From contig CALXPN010000012.1 of assembly GCA_944390285.1 (NCBI GenBank), positions 1 to 37,605 on the forward strand: DNA of 37,605 nt, written 5' to 3'. This stretch comes from an uncultured Clostridia bacterium (GTDB lineage: Bacteria > Bacillota > Clostridia > TANB77 > CAG-508). Every line of letters begins with the position of its first letter. Position 1 is the stretch's first letter. The notes under the pieces were generated by a model. That model saw nothing but the letters and a program-made list of their open reading frames with translations, was not told the origin of the DNA and did not search any database. The position numbers were made by a program, and so were the translations under genes. This document shows positions 18,371-27,070 of this stretch, piece by piece.

Positions 18371-19672
18371 ATGAATATTATTGATATTATTGAGAATAAG
18401 AAAAACAGGAAAGAATTATCAAATGAAGAAATAGAATATTTTGTAACTAATTATACTTCAGGGAAAATACCAGATTATCAAGCAGCAGCATTAATTATGG
18501 CAATTTGTATAAATGGAATGACACAAGATGAAATTTTAAGTTTGACAAATTCAATGGCATTTTCTGGAGAAGTTTTAGACTTATCAGATATATCAGATAA
18601 TATTGTTGATAAACATTCAACAGGGGGAGTCGGAGACAAAATTACATTAATAGTCATGCCAATAATTGCTTCACTTGGAATACCAGTAGCTAAAATGAGT
18701 GGAAGAGGACTAGGCATAACTGGTGGTACAGCGGATAAGTTAGAATCAATTCCTGGATATAATGTAAATTTATCTGTAGAAGAATTTAAGCAAAATATAA
18801 AAGATATTGGAATAAGTTTAATTACTCAAACTTTGAATTTAGCACCAGCAGATAAAAAAATATATTCTTTAAGAGATACAATAGGCTGTACAAATAGTAT
18901 GCCACTTATTGCATCTAGTATAATGAGTAAAAAAATAGCTTCAGGAGCAAACTCGATAGTATTGGATGTAACATGTGGAAGTGGTGCATTCATGAAAGAT
19001 AGAGAATCAGCTAAAAGACTTGCTAAAATGATGAATTTAATTGGAAAATGGGCAAAAAGAAAAACAGTTTGTGTATTAACTAATATGGATGAGCCATTAG
19101 GGTATTCTGTTGGAAATACTTTAGAAGTTATTGAAGCAGTAAATGCGTTAAAAGGAAAGATGGCAAAAGATGTAAAAGATGTTGTTGTAAAGCTTTGTGT
19201 ACAGATGATGATATTATCTGGAAATTATTCTAATTCGTATAATGAAAATAAGAAAAAGGTTTTAGATGTAATTGAAAGTGGAAAAGCTTTTGAAAAATTT
19301 AAACAATTAGTAAAAAAACAGGGTGGAGATATATCTTACATAGAAGATTTAGGAAAATTTGAAAAAGCTCCTATAATTACACCAGTGCTTTCTGATGAAG
19401 AAGGATATGTTGAGAAATTAGATGCAGGCAAAGTTGGAAAAGCAGGGTTAGAATTAGGAATAGGTAGAAAACAAAAAGATGATGTCATAGATTACAGAGT
19501 AGGTCTAATATTTGATAAAAAAATAGGAGATAAAGTCGAAAAAGATGAGGTTTTAGCTTATGTACATTCTAATAATCCAGAAAAAGCAGAAGAATGTGTG
19601 GAAAAAATAAAGCAAGCATATAAAATAGGCAATAAAAAGATAAGCAAGAAAAATATAATAGAAATTATTTAA
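18371..19672 (+). CDS. pdp: Pyrimidine-nucleoside (thymidine) phosphorylase
   Basis: 433 residues with all canonical active-site elements: DKHSTGGVGDK (Lys81, His82, Ser83), KMSGRGLGITGGT (Ser110, Thr120), DKLESIPGY, LRD (Arg168), ASSIMSKK (Ser183, Lys187) and TCGSGAFM. It splits thymidine, uridine or deoxyuridine with phosphate into base and (deoxy)ribose 1-phosphate in pyrimidine salvage. Thymidine versus broad pyrimidine specificity cannot be settled from the sequence; Firmicutes enzymes of this length are mostly broad. It lies between its divergent paralogue and an M18 aminopeptidase. The ribosome binding site is weak (GATGGAATATGAATT before the ATG at 18371). No deoC or deoB is nearby to take the sugar further. 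Confidence 0.95.
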   Translation: MNIIDIIENKKNRKELSNEEIEYFVTNYTSGKIPDYQAAALIMAICINGMTQDEILSLTNSMAFSGEVLDLSDISDNIVDKHSTGGVGDKITLIVMPIIASLGIPVAKMSGRGLGITGGTADKLESIPGYNVNLSVEEFKQNIKDIGISLITQTLNLAPADKKIYSLRDTIGCTNSMPLIASSIMSKKIASGANSIVLDVTCGSGAFMKDRESAKRLAKMMNLIGKWAKRKTVCVLTNMDEPLGYSVGNTLEVIEAVNALKGKMAKDVKDVVVKLCVQMMILSGNYSNSYNENKKKVLDVIESGKAFEKFKQLVKKQGGDISYIEDLGKFEKAPIITPVLSDEEGYVEKLDAGKVGKAGLELGIGRKQKDDVIDYRVGLIFDKKIGDKVEKDEVLAYVHSNNPEKAEECVEKIKQAYKIGNKKISKKNIIEII

Positions 19673-19712
19673 TAATTTATACATAAGAAATTAAAAGGAG
19701 GATGAAAGGTAA

Positions 19713-21122
19713 ATGTCAAAAACAGATGCAAAAGAATTAAAAGAAAAATTATTTAATACTAAGAAAAATGGATGGGAACATTTAAGTGATGAAGAATTAA
19801 AAAATATTTTTCAATTTGCTGATGAATATATGTATTATTTAAATAATTCAAAAACAGAAAAAGAAATAGTAAAAAGTTCAAAAGAAATTTTATTAAAAAA
19901 CGGTTTTATAGATATTTCAGAAAGAGAAAATTTAAAACCAGGAGATAAAGTTTTTTTTGTAAATAAAGATAGAGCTTTATATTCTGCAGTAATAGGAGAA
20001 GATAATTTAGAAGAGGGATTAAAAATTGTTGCTGCACATGCTGATTCACCAAGAATAGATTTAAAACAAAATCCACTTTATGAAGATTCAGAACTTGGAA
20101 TGCTTAAAACTCATTATTATGGAGGATTAAAAAAATATCAGTGGACTAATATTCCACTTAGTATGCATGGAACTATTGTTAAACCAGATGGAGAGAAAAT
20201 CACAATATGTATAGGTGAAAAAGAAGAAGATCCAATATTTACAATTTCAGATTTGTTACCACATTTAGCAGGAGCACAAATGGATAGAAAATTAAAAGAA
20301 GGTGTACAAGGAGAAGAATTAAATATTTTAGCAGGAAGTATACCATATGACACAGAAGAAGTGACAGAAAGAGTAAAATTAAATATATTAAAATTATTAA
20401 ATGATAAGTATGGAATAAAAGAAATAGATTTTACAAGTTCAGAAATAGAATTTGTACCTGCTTTTAAGGCAAAAAGTCTAGGATTTGATTATAGTATGGT
20501 AGCAGGATATGGACAAGATGATAAAGTTTGTTGTTATACAGCTTTAAGAGCTATGTTAAACATAGATAAACCAAGAAAAACAGCAGTGTGTGTTTTAATA
20601 GATAAAGAAGAAATTGGTTTTGAAGGTGTAACTGGAATGTATTCTAGAATGTTTGAAATATTTATACATGAATTACTAGAAAAAACTGGAAATACAAGTG
20701 TAAGTGGATTAGATAAAACATTTTCTAATTCAAAGGCTATTTCAGCAGATGTTGATGGAGCATATGATCCTAATTTTGCTTATGCTTTTGAAAAAAATAA
20801 TACCTCATATTTAGGAAAAGGAATGGCAATTGTAAAATATACAGGAGCTAGAGGAAAATCAGGAGCTTCAGAAGCACCAGCAGAATTTGTTGCAGAAATA
20901 AGAAGAATTTTTGATAAAGCTAACGCAAAATATCAATCTTGTGAACTTGGAAGAGTTGATAAAGGAGGAGGAGGTACAATAGCTCTTACTTTAGCAAATA
21001 GAGGTATAGAGGTTTTAGATGTAGGAGTACCTGTTATGGGAATGCACTCACCTTATGAAATAACAAGCAAATTTGATATATATCAGGCATATAAAGGTTA
21101 TCATGAATTTTTAAAATCGTAG
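19713..21122 (+). CDS. M18 family metallo-aminopeptidase
   Basis: 469 residues. Motifs of the M18 (aspartyl aminopeptidase/aminopeptidase I) family are in order: AAHADSPRID (His109, zinc ligand), a central domain with HLAGAQMDRK, VLIDKEEIGFEG (Glu299/Glu300, general base and ligand), SADVDGAYDP (Asp ligand) and VPVMGMHSPYE (final His ligand). The enzyme forms dodecameric shells in characterised members and removes N-terminal residues, often acidic or neutral, from peptides in the cytosol. AGGAGG is 12 bases before the ATG, with a second weaker AAAGG nearer to it. Last gene of the rnhB run; the 21142 promoter follows immediately and no clear terminator separates them. Confidence 0.94.
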   Translation: MSKTDAKELKEKLFNTKKNGWEHLSDEELKNIFQFADEYMYYLNNSKTEKEIVKSSKEILLKNGFIDISERENLKPGDKVFFVNKDRALYSAVIGEDNLEEGLKIVAAHADSPRIDLKQNPLYEDSELGMLKTHYYGGLKKYQWTNIPLSMHGTIVKPDGEKITICIGEKEEDPIFTISDLLPHLAGAQMDRKLKEGVQGEELNILAGSIPYDTEEVTERVKLNILKLLNDKYGIKEIDFTSSEIEFVPAFKAKSLGFDYSMVAGYGQDDKVCCYTALRAMLNIDKPRKTAVCVLIDKEEIGFEGVTGMYSRMFEIFIHELLEKTGNTSVSGLDKTFSNSKAISADVDGAYDPNFAYAFEKNNTSYLGKGMAIVKYTGARGKSGASEAPAEFVAEIRRIFDKANAKYQSCELGRVDKGGGGTIALTLANRGIEVLDVGVPVMGMHSPYEITSKFDIYQAYKGYHEFLKS

Positions 21123-21141
21123 TTAAAGTAGATAGAAATTC

Positions 21142-21170
21142 TTTACACAGACTATTTGAAGTGCTATAAT
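21142..21170 (+). promoter_or_regulatory. Sigma-A promoter for the 21203 gene
   Basis: TTTACA (21142-21147), 17-base spacer, TATAAT (21165-21170). Confidence 0.7.
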
Positions 21171-21202
21171 AAAATTGAATTTAGTAAAAGGAGAACAAAA
21201 TA

Positions 21203-21442
21203 ATGTATTATTTAATTCCAATACCGATTATATTATTAGCAGCAATTGTATATGTTGTAACAAGCTTTTTTCAAATGAAAGCTTTTGCTAAAGTTTCAAA
21301 AATAGTTATTATAGTTTTTGTAATTGTTTTTATAATTACTTTTTTGAATTATTATGATATAAATATACTTCAAAGAATAAGAGATTTTATAGAACCAATA
21401 ATTTCAAAGATAGTTTATAATTTTAAATATTTATTTAGTTAA
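21203..21442 (+). CDS. Small membrane protein of unknown function
   Basis: 79 residues, with AAAGGAGA before the ATG, its own promoter and its own terminator, so it is a real small gene. Two hydrophobic segments (~2-22 and ~35-55) are joined by a short basic loop (FQMKAFAKVSK), followed by a moderately polar tail with an amphipathic look. I recognise no family. It lies between the M18 peptidase and the hydrogenase locus, with transcription signals separating it from both. Confidence 0.65.
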   Translation: MYYLIPIPIILLAAIVYVVTSFFQMKAFAKVSKIVIIVFVIVFIITFLNYYDINILQRIRDFIEPIISKIVYNFKYLFS

Positions 21443-21450
21443 AAATTTTT

Positions 21451-21500
21451 AAAGCTTAATATAGTAAAAATTATTTTTCTATATTAAGCTTATTTTTTAT
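21451..21500 (+). terminator. Rho-independent terminator
   Basis: AAGCTTAATATAG pairs exactly with CTATATTAAGCTT around a 14-base AT-rich loop, followed by ATTTTTTAT. Confidence 0.8.
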
Positions 21501-21542
21501 AGATTGAAAAAATAAAAAATAATATTTTTTTGTTTCTAAATG

Positions 21543-21551
21543 TGATATAAT
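21543..21551 (+). promoter_or_regulatory. Extended -10 promoter for the hydrogenase operon
   Basis: TGA followed by TATAAT (21546-21551). The -35 region at the right distance is only T-rich. The leader to the hydC start is about 110 bases and holds AATTAGTTG twice (21573-21581 and 21613-21621), 40 bases apart. No Rex-type palindrome is visible. Confidence 0.5.
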
Positions 21552-21669
21552 GAAATAGAAATTTATACATAAAATTAGTTGATGATGTTCTAAAAAACAA
21601 AAATATTAGTACAATTAGTTGTCAATATATTTCTAATGTATTCATTTTAATAAAATATAGGAGGTAAAT

Positions 21670-22165
21670 ATGGAAAATAAACACTGCGAAGGTTGTACTC
21701 GGAAAAGATCCTAAAATGCAAGAAATTTTAGGAAAATATAGCAAAGAAAAATCTAATTTAATTCAAATTTTAAATGAAGTACAAGAATATTATGGATATA
21801 TTCCAGAAAATGCACAAGTGGAGATATCTGAATATTTATCTATTACAATGGCTCAAATTTATGGTGTAATAACATTTTATTCAAGATTTACTTTGAAACC
21901 AAGAGGAAAATATCATATAGCTGTATGTCTAGGAACAGCGTGTTATGTAAAAGGTTCAGAGAAAATATTAGATAGAGCTAAAGAAAAGTTAGGAATAGAT
22001 GTAGGAGAAACAACTAAAGATGGAAAATTTTCCTTAGAAGCTACTAGATGTATAGGTGCGTGTGGTTTGGCTCCTGTTTTTACAGTAAATGAAGAGGTTT
22101 ACGGAAAAGCAACTGTAAAAACTTTGGATGAAGCTATAGATAAAATTATGGAAAATCCAGAATAG
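21670..22165 (+). CDS. hydC: HydC/NuoE-like hydrogenase subunit, frame broken at an in-frame CGG
   Basis: AGGAGG lies seven bases before an ATG at 21670, and the frame opens MENKHCEGCT, then meets CGG AAA AGA TCC TAA. Dropping the C at 21700 gives GGA AAA GAT CCT AAA ATG and joins the rest of the protein, for about 165 residues, the normal length. The body is a thioredoxin-like [2Fe-2S] protein: helical EVQEYYGYIP, then ligands in CLGTAC and CIGACGLAP. It would pass electrons between the NADH/FMN subunit and the [FeFe]-hydrogenase. The cysteines at the N-terminus also fit NuoE/HydC leaders. The alternative is translation from ATG 21716, one base after the TAA, by reinitiation; that ATG has no ribosome binding site of its own. 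Only 8 bases separate it from hydB. See 21700-21703 for the frame site. Confidence 0.88.
21700..21703 (+). other. Candidate +1 recoding site CGGA in hydC
   Basis: Codons in the initiating frame are GGT TGT ACT CGG AAA AGA TCC TAA. Reading GGA at 21701 continues into the hydC body. The same CGGAAA string interrupts mfd at 28286. CGG is used in frame nowhere else in the window. Confidence 0.55.
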
Positions 22166-22173
22166 GAGGTATT

Positions 22174-24033
22174 ATGAAAACATTAGAAGAAATTAATAAA
22201 ATTAGAGAAGAAAAAAGAAAAGAATTAGATTTAAGAATAAATACATCAGCAGATACTAGAGAAAAACATATTTTGGTATGCCATGGTACAGGATGTACTT
22301 CTTCTAAGTCTACTCAAATAATTGAAAATTTTAGAAAAATAATTGAAGAAAAAAATATTGAAAATGTAAGAGTTATTCAAACAGGTTGTTTTGGATTATG
22401 TGCAAAAGGACCAATAGTTATAATAAGACCTGAAGATGTTTTTTATGCTATGGTAACACCAAATGATTGTGAAGAAATTATAGAAAAACATATTCAAAAT
22501 GGAGAAATTGTACAAAGATTACTTTGCAAAGATATAGATAACAAAACAGTTCAAAAACTAGATGAATTAAATTTTTATAAAAAACAAAAAAGAATTGCAC
22601 TTAAAAATTGTGGTGTAATTGATCCAGAAAATATAGAAGAATATATTGCATTTGATGGATATAAAGCTTTAGAAAAAGTTTTATTTCATATGACTCCAGA
22701 TGAAGTAATTGAAGAAATTTCAGCTTCAGGATTAAGAGGTCGTGGTGGAGCAGGATTCCCAACTGGAAGAAAATGGCTTTTTACAAAAATGGCAGAAGGA
22801 GATCAAAAATATGTAGTTTGTAATGCAGATGAAGGAGATCCAGGAGCTTTTATGGATAGAAGCATATTAGAAGGAGATCCTCATTGTGTAGTAGAAGCTA
22901 TGATGATTGCAGGCTATTCTGTTGGTGCAAATAAAGGATATATATATGTTAGAGCGGAATATCCAATAGCAGTAAAACGTTTTCAAAAAGCAATAGATAG
23001 TGCCAGAGAATATGGGATTTTAGGAAAAAATATATGGAATTCAGGATTTGATTTTGATTTAGAAGTAAGACTTGGAGCTGGAGCTTTTGTTTGTGGAGAA
23101 GAAACAGCATTATTAGAATCAATAGAAGGAAAACGTGGTCAACCAAGATTAAAACCACCATTTCCAGCAAATGAAGGATTATTTGGAAAGCCAACATTAA
23201 TAAATAATGTTGAAACATATGCAAATATTACAAAAATTATTTTAAATGGAGCAAAATGGTATTCAAGCATAGGAACAGAAAAATCTAAAGGAACAAAAGT
23301 ATTTGCTTTAGGTGGAAATGTTAATAATACAGGTTTGGTTGAAGTTCCAATGGGAACAACATTAAGAGAAATTGTTTATGATATAGGTGGAGGAATTCCA
23401 AATGGTAGAGACTTTAAGGCAGCTCAAACAGGAGGTCCTTCTGGTGGTTGTATACCTAAAGAACATTTAGATACACCAATAGATTATGAATCTTTGCAAG
23501 CAATAGGTTCAATGATGGGTTCTGGTGGATTAATAGTAATGGATGATACAAAATGTATGGTAAATTTAGCTAAATTTTATTTAGGATTTACTGTTGATGA
23601 ATCATGTGGAAAGTGTACTCCTTGTAGAATTGGTACTAAACGAATGCTTGAGATGCTTGAGAAAATTACAGAAGGAAATGGTCAAAAAGGTGATATTGAA
23701 AAATTAGAAAATCTAGCAGTAAATATAAAAGCAGCATCTGTTTGTGGACTTGGTCAGTCAGCACCAAATCCAGTACTAAGTACAATAAAATATTTTAGAG
23801 AAGAATATAGAGAACATATAGATTTTAAAGAATGTAAAGCAGGCGAATGTAAAGCATTAATGAAACTTTCAATAGATCCGGAACTTTGCAGAGGGTGTGG
23901 TTTATGTAAGAGAAATTGCCCTGTTGATGCAATTTCAGGAGAAGTAAAACAAACACATATAATAGATCAAGAAAAATGTATTAAATGTGGAACTTGTATT
24001 ACAAAATGCCCATTCCATGCAATAAAAGGGTAA
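22174..24033 (+). CDS. hydB: NADH-dependent [FeFe]-hydrogenase subunit beta (HydB/NuoF-like)
   Basis: 619 residues with AGGAGG before the ATG. An N-terminal thioredoxin-like [2Fe-2S] domain (~30-120; CHGTGCTSS, CFGLCAKGP) precedes the NuoF core with NADH/FMN-binding loops (GLRGRGGAGFPTGRKW, CNADEGDPGAFMDR, GAGAYVCGEE-like GAGAFVCGEETALL), an SLBB region, a [4Fe-4S] site in CGKCTPCRIG, and a C-terminal pair of [4Fe-4S] motifs (CRGCGLCKRNCP and CIKCGTCITKCP). This layout is that of HydB of trimeric electron-bifurcating hydrogenases, where NADH and reduced ferredoxin are oxidised together to make hydrogen (or the reverse). It lies between hydC (8 bases) and hydA (23 bases). Confidence 0.96.
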   Translation: MKTLEEINKIREEKRKELDLRINTSADTREKHILVCHGTGCTSSKSTQIIENFRKIIEEKNIENVRVIQTGCFGLCAKGPIVIIRPEDVFYAMVTPNDCEEIIEKHIQNGEIVQRLLCKDIDNKTVQKLDELNFYKKQKRIALKNCGVIDPENIEEYIAFDGYKALEKVLFHMTPDEVIEEISASGLRGRGGAGFPTGRKWLFTKMAEGDQKYVVCNADEGDPGAFMDRSILEGDPHCVVEAMMIAGYSVGANKGYIYVRAEYPIAVKRFQKAIDSAREYGILGKNIWNSGFDFDLEVRLGAGAFVCGEETALLESIEGKRGQPRLKPPFPANEGLFGKPTLINNVETYANITKIILNGAKWYSSIGTEKSKGTKVFALGGNVNNTGLVEVPMGTTLREIVYDIGGGIPNGRDFKAAQTGGPSGGCIPKEHLDTPIDYESLQAIGSMMGSGGLIVMDDTKCMVNLAKFYLGFTVDESCGKCTPCRIGTKRMLEMLEKITEGNGQKGDIEKLENLAVNIKAASVCGLGQSAPNPVLSTIKYFREEYREHIDFKECKAGECKALMKLSIDPELCRGCGLCKRNCPVDAISGEVKQTHIIDQEKCIKCGTCITKCPFHAIKG

Positions 24034-24056
24034 TGTTATAAAGAAAGGAGAAAGAT

Positions 24057-25796
24057 ATGGTACATTTAACTATAAATGGTAAACCAGTAGAAGTAGAAGA
24101 AGGAACAACTATTCTTCAGGCTGCTAGAAAAATTAATATAGATATACCAACATTATGTTTCTTAAAAGATATAAATGAAATAGGTGATTGTAGAATATGT
24201 GTTGTTGAAGTAGAGGGAAAACGTGGATTTGCAACAGCTTGTATTCAAAAAGTAGAAGAGGGAATGGTTGTAAAAACCAATTCACCAGCAGTGATAGAGG
24301 CAAGAAGAGTTGTTCTTGATTTAATAATTTCTAATCATGACAGAGAATGTTTAACTTGTACAAGAAATGGTAATTGTGAGCTTCAAAAACTTGCGGAAGA
24401 GTTTAATATAACTCAAATTGAATATGCAGGAAGTAGAAACAGACATGAAATAGATGATTTATCACCTGCAATAGTAAGAGATTTTAATAAATGTATATTA
24501 TGTAGAAGATGTGTTTCTACTTGTAATAAGATTCAAGGAGTAGGAGCAATAGATTGTACAGAAAGAGGATTTGATTCTTGTATATCTACATATGGAAATA
24601 AAAGTTTAAATGATGTTAATTGTACTTTTTGTGGGCAATGTATTGAAGCTTGTCCAGTTGGAGCATTAAAAGAAAAGGATAGTACAAATGAAGTTTGGAG
24701 AAAATTAAGAGATGAAGATACAGTAGTTATTGTTCAAACAGCTCCAGCAGTACGTGTAGCACTTGGTGAAGAATTTGGTATGGAAATAGGTACTAATGTA
24801 AAAGGAAAAATGGTAACAGCATTAAAGAGATTAGGATTTGATAAAGTATTTGATACAAATACAGGTGCAGATTTTACAATAGTAGAAGAAGGAAATGAGT
24901 TTTTAGAAAGACTTAAAAATGGTGGAAAATTGCCAATGATAACATCTTGTAGTCCTGGATGGGTTAGATACATGGAAATGAATTATCCAGAAGTTATACC
25001 TAATTTATCTACATGTAAATCACCACATCAAATGTTTGGAGCACTTATTAAAACTTATTATGCAGAAAAAGAAAATATAGATCCAAGTAAGATATTTGTA
25101 GTATCTGTAATGCCTTGTATAGCTAAAAAATTTGAGAGAACAAGAGATGGAATGAAAAGTGCAGGGTATGATGATGTAGATGCAGTAATTACAACAAGGG
25201 AACTTGCTAGAATGATAAAACAAGCTCATATTGATTTTGTAAATTTGGAAGATTCAGAGTTTGATGCTCCTATGGGAGAAGCAACAGGAGCAGGAGCTAT
25301 ATTTGGAACAACTGGTGGAGTTATGGAAGCAGCATTAAGAACTGTTCAAGAAAAGTTAACTGGTAATCATTTTGAAAAATTAGAATATGAACAAATAAGA
25401 GGTATGGAAGGAATAAAAAGAGCAAAAGTTGATATGAATGGAACAGAAGTAAAAGTTGTTGTAGCATCTGGTTTAAAAAATGCTCAAACAATAATGGAGG
25501 AAATAAAAAGTGGAAAAGCGGATTATCAATTTGTTGAAATAATGGCATGTCCAGGAGGCTGTATAATGGGTGGTGGACAGCCAATAAGAACTTCTAAAGA
25601 AAGAGCAAATATAGATATAAAAGGTAAAAGAGCAAGTGCTTTATATTCAATAGATGAAAAAAGTACAATTAGAAAATCACATGAAAATCCAGTATTACAA
25701 AAAATTTATAAAGAATATCTTGGAGAGCCAGGTGGGCATAGAGCACATGAACTTTTGCATACAAGTTATGTAAAAAGAGATAAATATAAATTTTAA
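24057..25796 (+). CDS. hydA: [FeFe]-hydrogenase catalytic subunit (HydA, group A3 type)
   Basis: 579 residues, AAAGGAGA before the ATG. N-terminal plant-type [2Fe-2S] ferredoxin domain (C34, C45, C48, C62), His-Cys3 [4Fe-4S] site (H94, C98, C101, C107), two [4Fe-4S] motifs (CILCRRCVSTC and CTFCGQCIEACP), then the H-cluster domain with its three signatures: TSCSPGW (C298), MPCIAKK (C354) and ACPGGC (C498, C502). A C-terminal small-subunit-like tail ends the protein. All four H-cluster cysteines are present, so it should be active in making or using hydrogen. With hydC and hydB it forms an operon ending at a strong terminator. The maturases HydEFG are not in the window. Confidence 0.97.
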   Translation: MVHLTINGKPVEVEEGTTILQAARKINIDIPTLCFLKDINEIGDCRICVVEVEGKRGFATACIQKVEEGMVVKTNSPAVIEARRVVLDLIISNHDRECLTCTRNGNCELQKLAEEFNITQIEYAGSRNRHEIDDLSPAIVRDFNKCILCRRCVSTCNKIQGVGAIDCTERGFDSCISTYGNKSLNDVNCTFCGQCIEACPVGALKEKDSTNEVWRKLRDEDTVVIVQTAPAVRVALGEEFGMEIGTNVKGKMVTALKRLGFDKVFDTNTGADFTIVEEGNEFLERLKNGGKLPMITSCSPGWVRYMEMNYPEVIPNLSTCKSPHQMFGALIKTYYAEKENIDPSKIFVVSVMPCIAKKFERTRDGMKSAGYDDVDAVITTRELARMIKQAHIDFVNLEDSEFDAPMGEATGAGAIFGTTGGVMEAALRTVQEKLTGNHFEKLEYEQIRGMEGIKRAKVDMNGTEVKVVVASGLKNAQTIMEEIKSGKADYQFVEIMACPGGCIMGGGQPIRTSKERANIDIKGKRASALYSIDEKSTIRKSHENPVLQKIYKEYLGEPGGHRAHELLHTSYVKRDKYKF

Positions 25797-25801
25797 TAAA
25801 T

Positions 25802-25843
25802 AAAAAAACCCAATTATTAAATATATAATAATTGGGTTTTTTT
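25802..25843. terminator. Bidirectional terminator between convergent genes
   Basis: A-run plus CCCAATTATTA pairs with TAATAATTGGG plus T-run around an AATATA loop. Serves hydA and the minus-strand ylbJ. Confidence 0.9.
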
Positions 25844-25853
25844 ATTTAAAAGG

Positions 25854-26861
25854 TTAATATACAATAAATAAAATGTAAGTAATAGTAACTGAAAATAATC
25901 CATGTAATAATTTACCATAAAAATAAGGTTTTATAGAGATATTTTCTTTAGCAATTATACTATAAACTTGAAGTAATACAGAAAATCCGCCGAAACCAAG
26001 TAAAAATGAAACAATTAAAATGGAAACTAATGGATTAATAGAATATAAGTTACTTACTAAAGTGACACCATTTGTAAGTTCAATAATTCCTGTAATAGTA
26101 CTTATGCTTATATCTTTGGGAATTCCAAAAGTAGAAAAGATATTAGCGATTTCATCAAAAATTCCAGAATTTTCAAGTATTGATAATATAACAGAAAATA
26201 AAACTATAAATCCACCAATTAAAAGAATAGAAGAAATTGATTTTTTTATAGAATTTCCAAGAATTTCTCCTAAATCTGCAACTTTTATTGGTGTGTTTTG
26301 AGAGTTAAATTTATTTTCTATAAAATTTACTTCAATTTTATCACTTTTCCAGAATCTAAAAAAATATCCAACAAGTATAGATGATATAATATGTGAAAAA
26401 AGCAATATTAATCCAATTTTTTGGTTTCCAAATAATGCTATTCCAACAGTACCTAAAATAAAAAGAGGACCAGAATTATTTGTAAAAGCAATAAGACGTT
26501 CTGCTTCTATTTTTGATATAATTTTTTGTTTTTTTAAATTACAAACTACTTTTGCACCTACAGGATATCCACTAATAATACCTAATATTATAGCAATAAT
26601 ACTTTCAGATGGAACATTAAAAATAGGTTTTATAATTTTTTTTAAGGCTTTCCCTAAAATGTAAGTAAAATTAGTGCTACAAAGAAGTTCTGCTCCAACA
26701 AAGAAAGGAAATAGTGATGGTAAAACCTTTGTAGCCCAAATAACTAGTCCATTTTGGGCAGCTATAAAATTAGTATTTGAGAAAACTAATAAACTTACCA
26801 AAAATAAGAAGAATAAAATTGTAAAAAAATATTTTCTTAAATTAATTACTAAAAAATTCAT
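25854..26861 (-). CDS. ylbJ: Sporulation integral membrane protein YlbJ/SpoVV-like
   Basis: About 335 residues. The start is placed at the ATG at 26861, which has GGAGG five bases upstream; a TTG at 26873 is in frame but overlaps that site. About eight hydrophobic helices carry nucleoside-recognition (Gate) motifs typical of YlbJ: WATKVLPSLFPFFVG, LGIISGYPVGAKVVCNL, EAERLIAFTNNSGPLFILG and, in the second half, ELTNGVTLVS and FLLGFGGFSVLLQ. In Bacillus, SpoVV (YlbJ) sits in the outer forespore membrane and moves dipicolinic acid from the mother cell to the forespore. Its presence, with the BofC-like protein, argues for a spore former. It is monocistronic, divergent from mfd. Confidence 0.9.
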   Translation of the reverse strand: MNFLVINLRKYFFTILFFLFLVSLLVFSNTNFIAAQNGLVIWATKVLPSLFPFFVGAELLCSTNFTYILGKALKKIIKPIFNVPSESIIAIILGIISGYPVGAKVVCNLKKQKIISKIEAERLIAFTNNSGPLFILGTVGIALFGNQKIGLILLFSHIISSILVGYFFRFWKSDKIEVNFIENKFNSQNTPIKVADLGEILGNSIKKSISSILLIGGFIVLFSVILSILENSGIFDEIANIFSTFGIPKDISISTITGIIELTNGVTLVSNLYSINPLVSILIVSFLLGFGGFSVLLQVYSIIAKENISIKPYFYGKLLHGLFSVTITYILFIVY

Positions 26862-26960
26862 TAAATCCTCCAATATATTTTCTTATAATGTATATATTCA
26901 TAAAATAAAAAAATATTCTAAAATAATATATTAATAATATGTGTAATAATATTTAAAAAC

Positions 26961-26989
26961 TTGAAAAGGAGCAAAAATTGTTATATAAT
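26961..26989 (+). promoter_or_regulatory. Sigma-A promoter for mfd
   Basis: TTGAAA (26961-26966), 17-base spacer, TATAAT (26984-26989). The -35 is followed by AGGAG, which mimics a ribosome binding site for an in-frame TTG at 26978; the promoter fit shows that TTG is not the start. Confidence 0.7.
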
Positions 26990-27013
26990 AATATAGCATT
27001 TTTTGTAATAATA

Positions 27014-27046
27014 AATAATATATATATTTATACCATATATATTATT
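27014..27046 (+). repeat. AT-only inverted repeat in the mfd leader
   Basis: AATAATATATA and TATATATTATT, 11 bases each, followed by TTTTTT, within the leader between the mfd promoter and its start codon. It has the shape of an attenuator but no G-C pair in the stem. Confidence 0.3.
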
Positions 27047-27070
27047 TTTTATATAAAGGAAGGGAAAAAA

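Noticed and set aside
21552..21669. Riboswitch or Rex operator in the hydrogenase leader
   Set aside because: Only a short direct repeat (AATTAGTTG twice) is visible; no palindrome of Rex type and no recognisable aptamer core.
26978..27070. In-frame TTG extension of Mfd by 31 hydrophobic residues with an AGGAG in front
   Set aside because: The AGGAG and the TTG lie inside the spacer of a near-perfect promoter (TTGAAA-N17-TATAAT), so they would not be transcribed; the ATG at 27071 has its own AAGGAAGGG.
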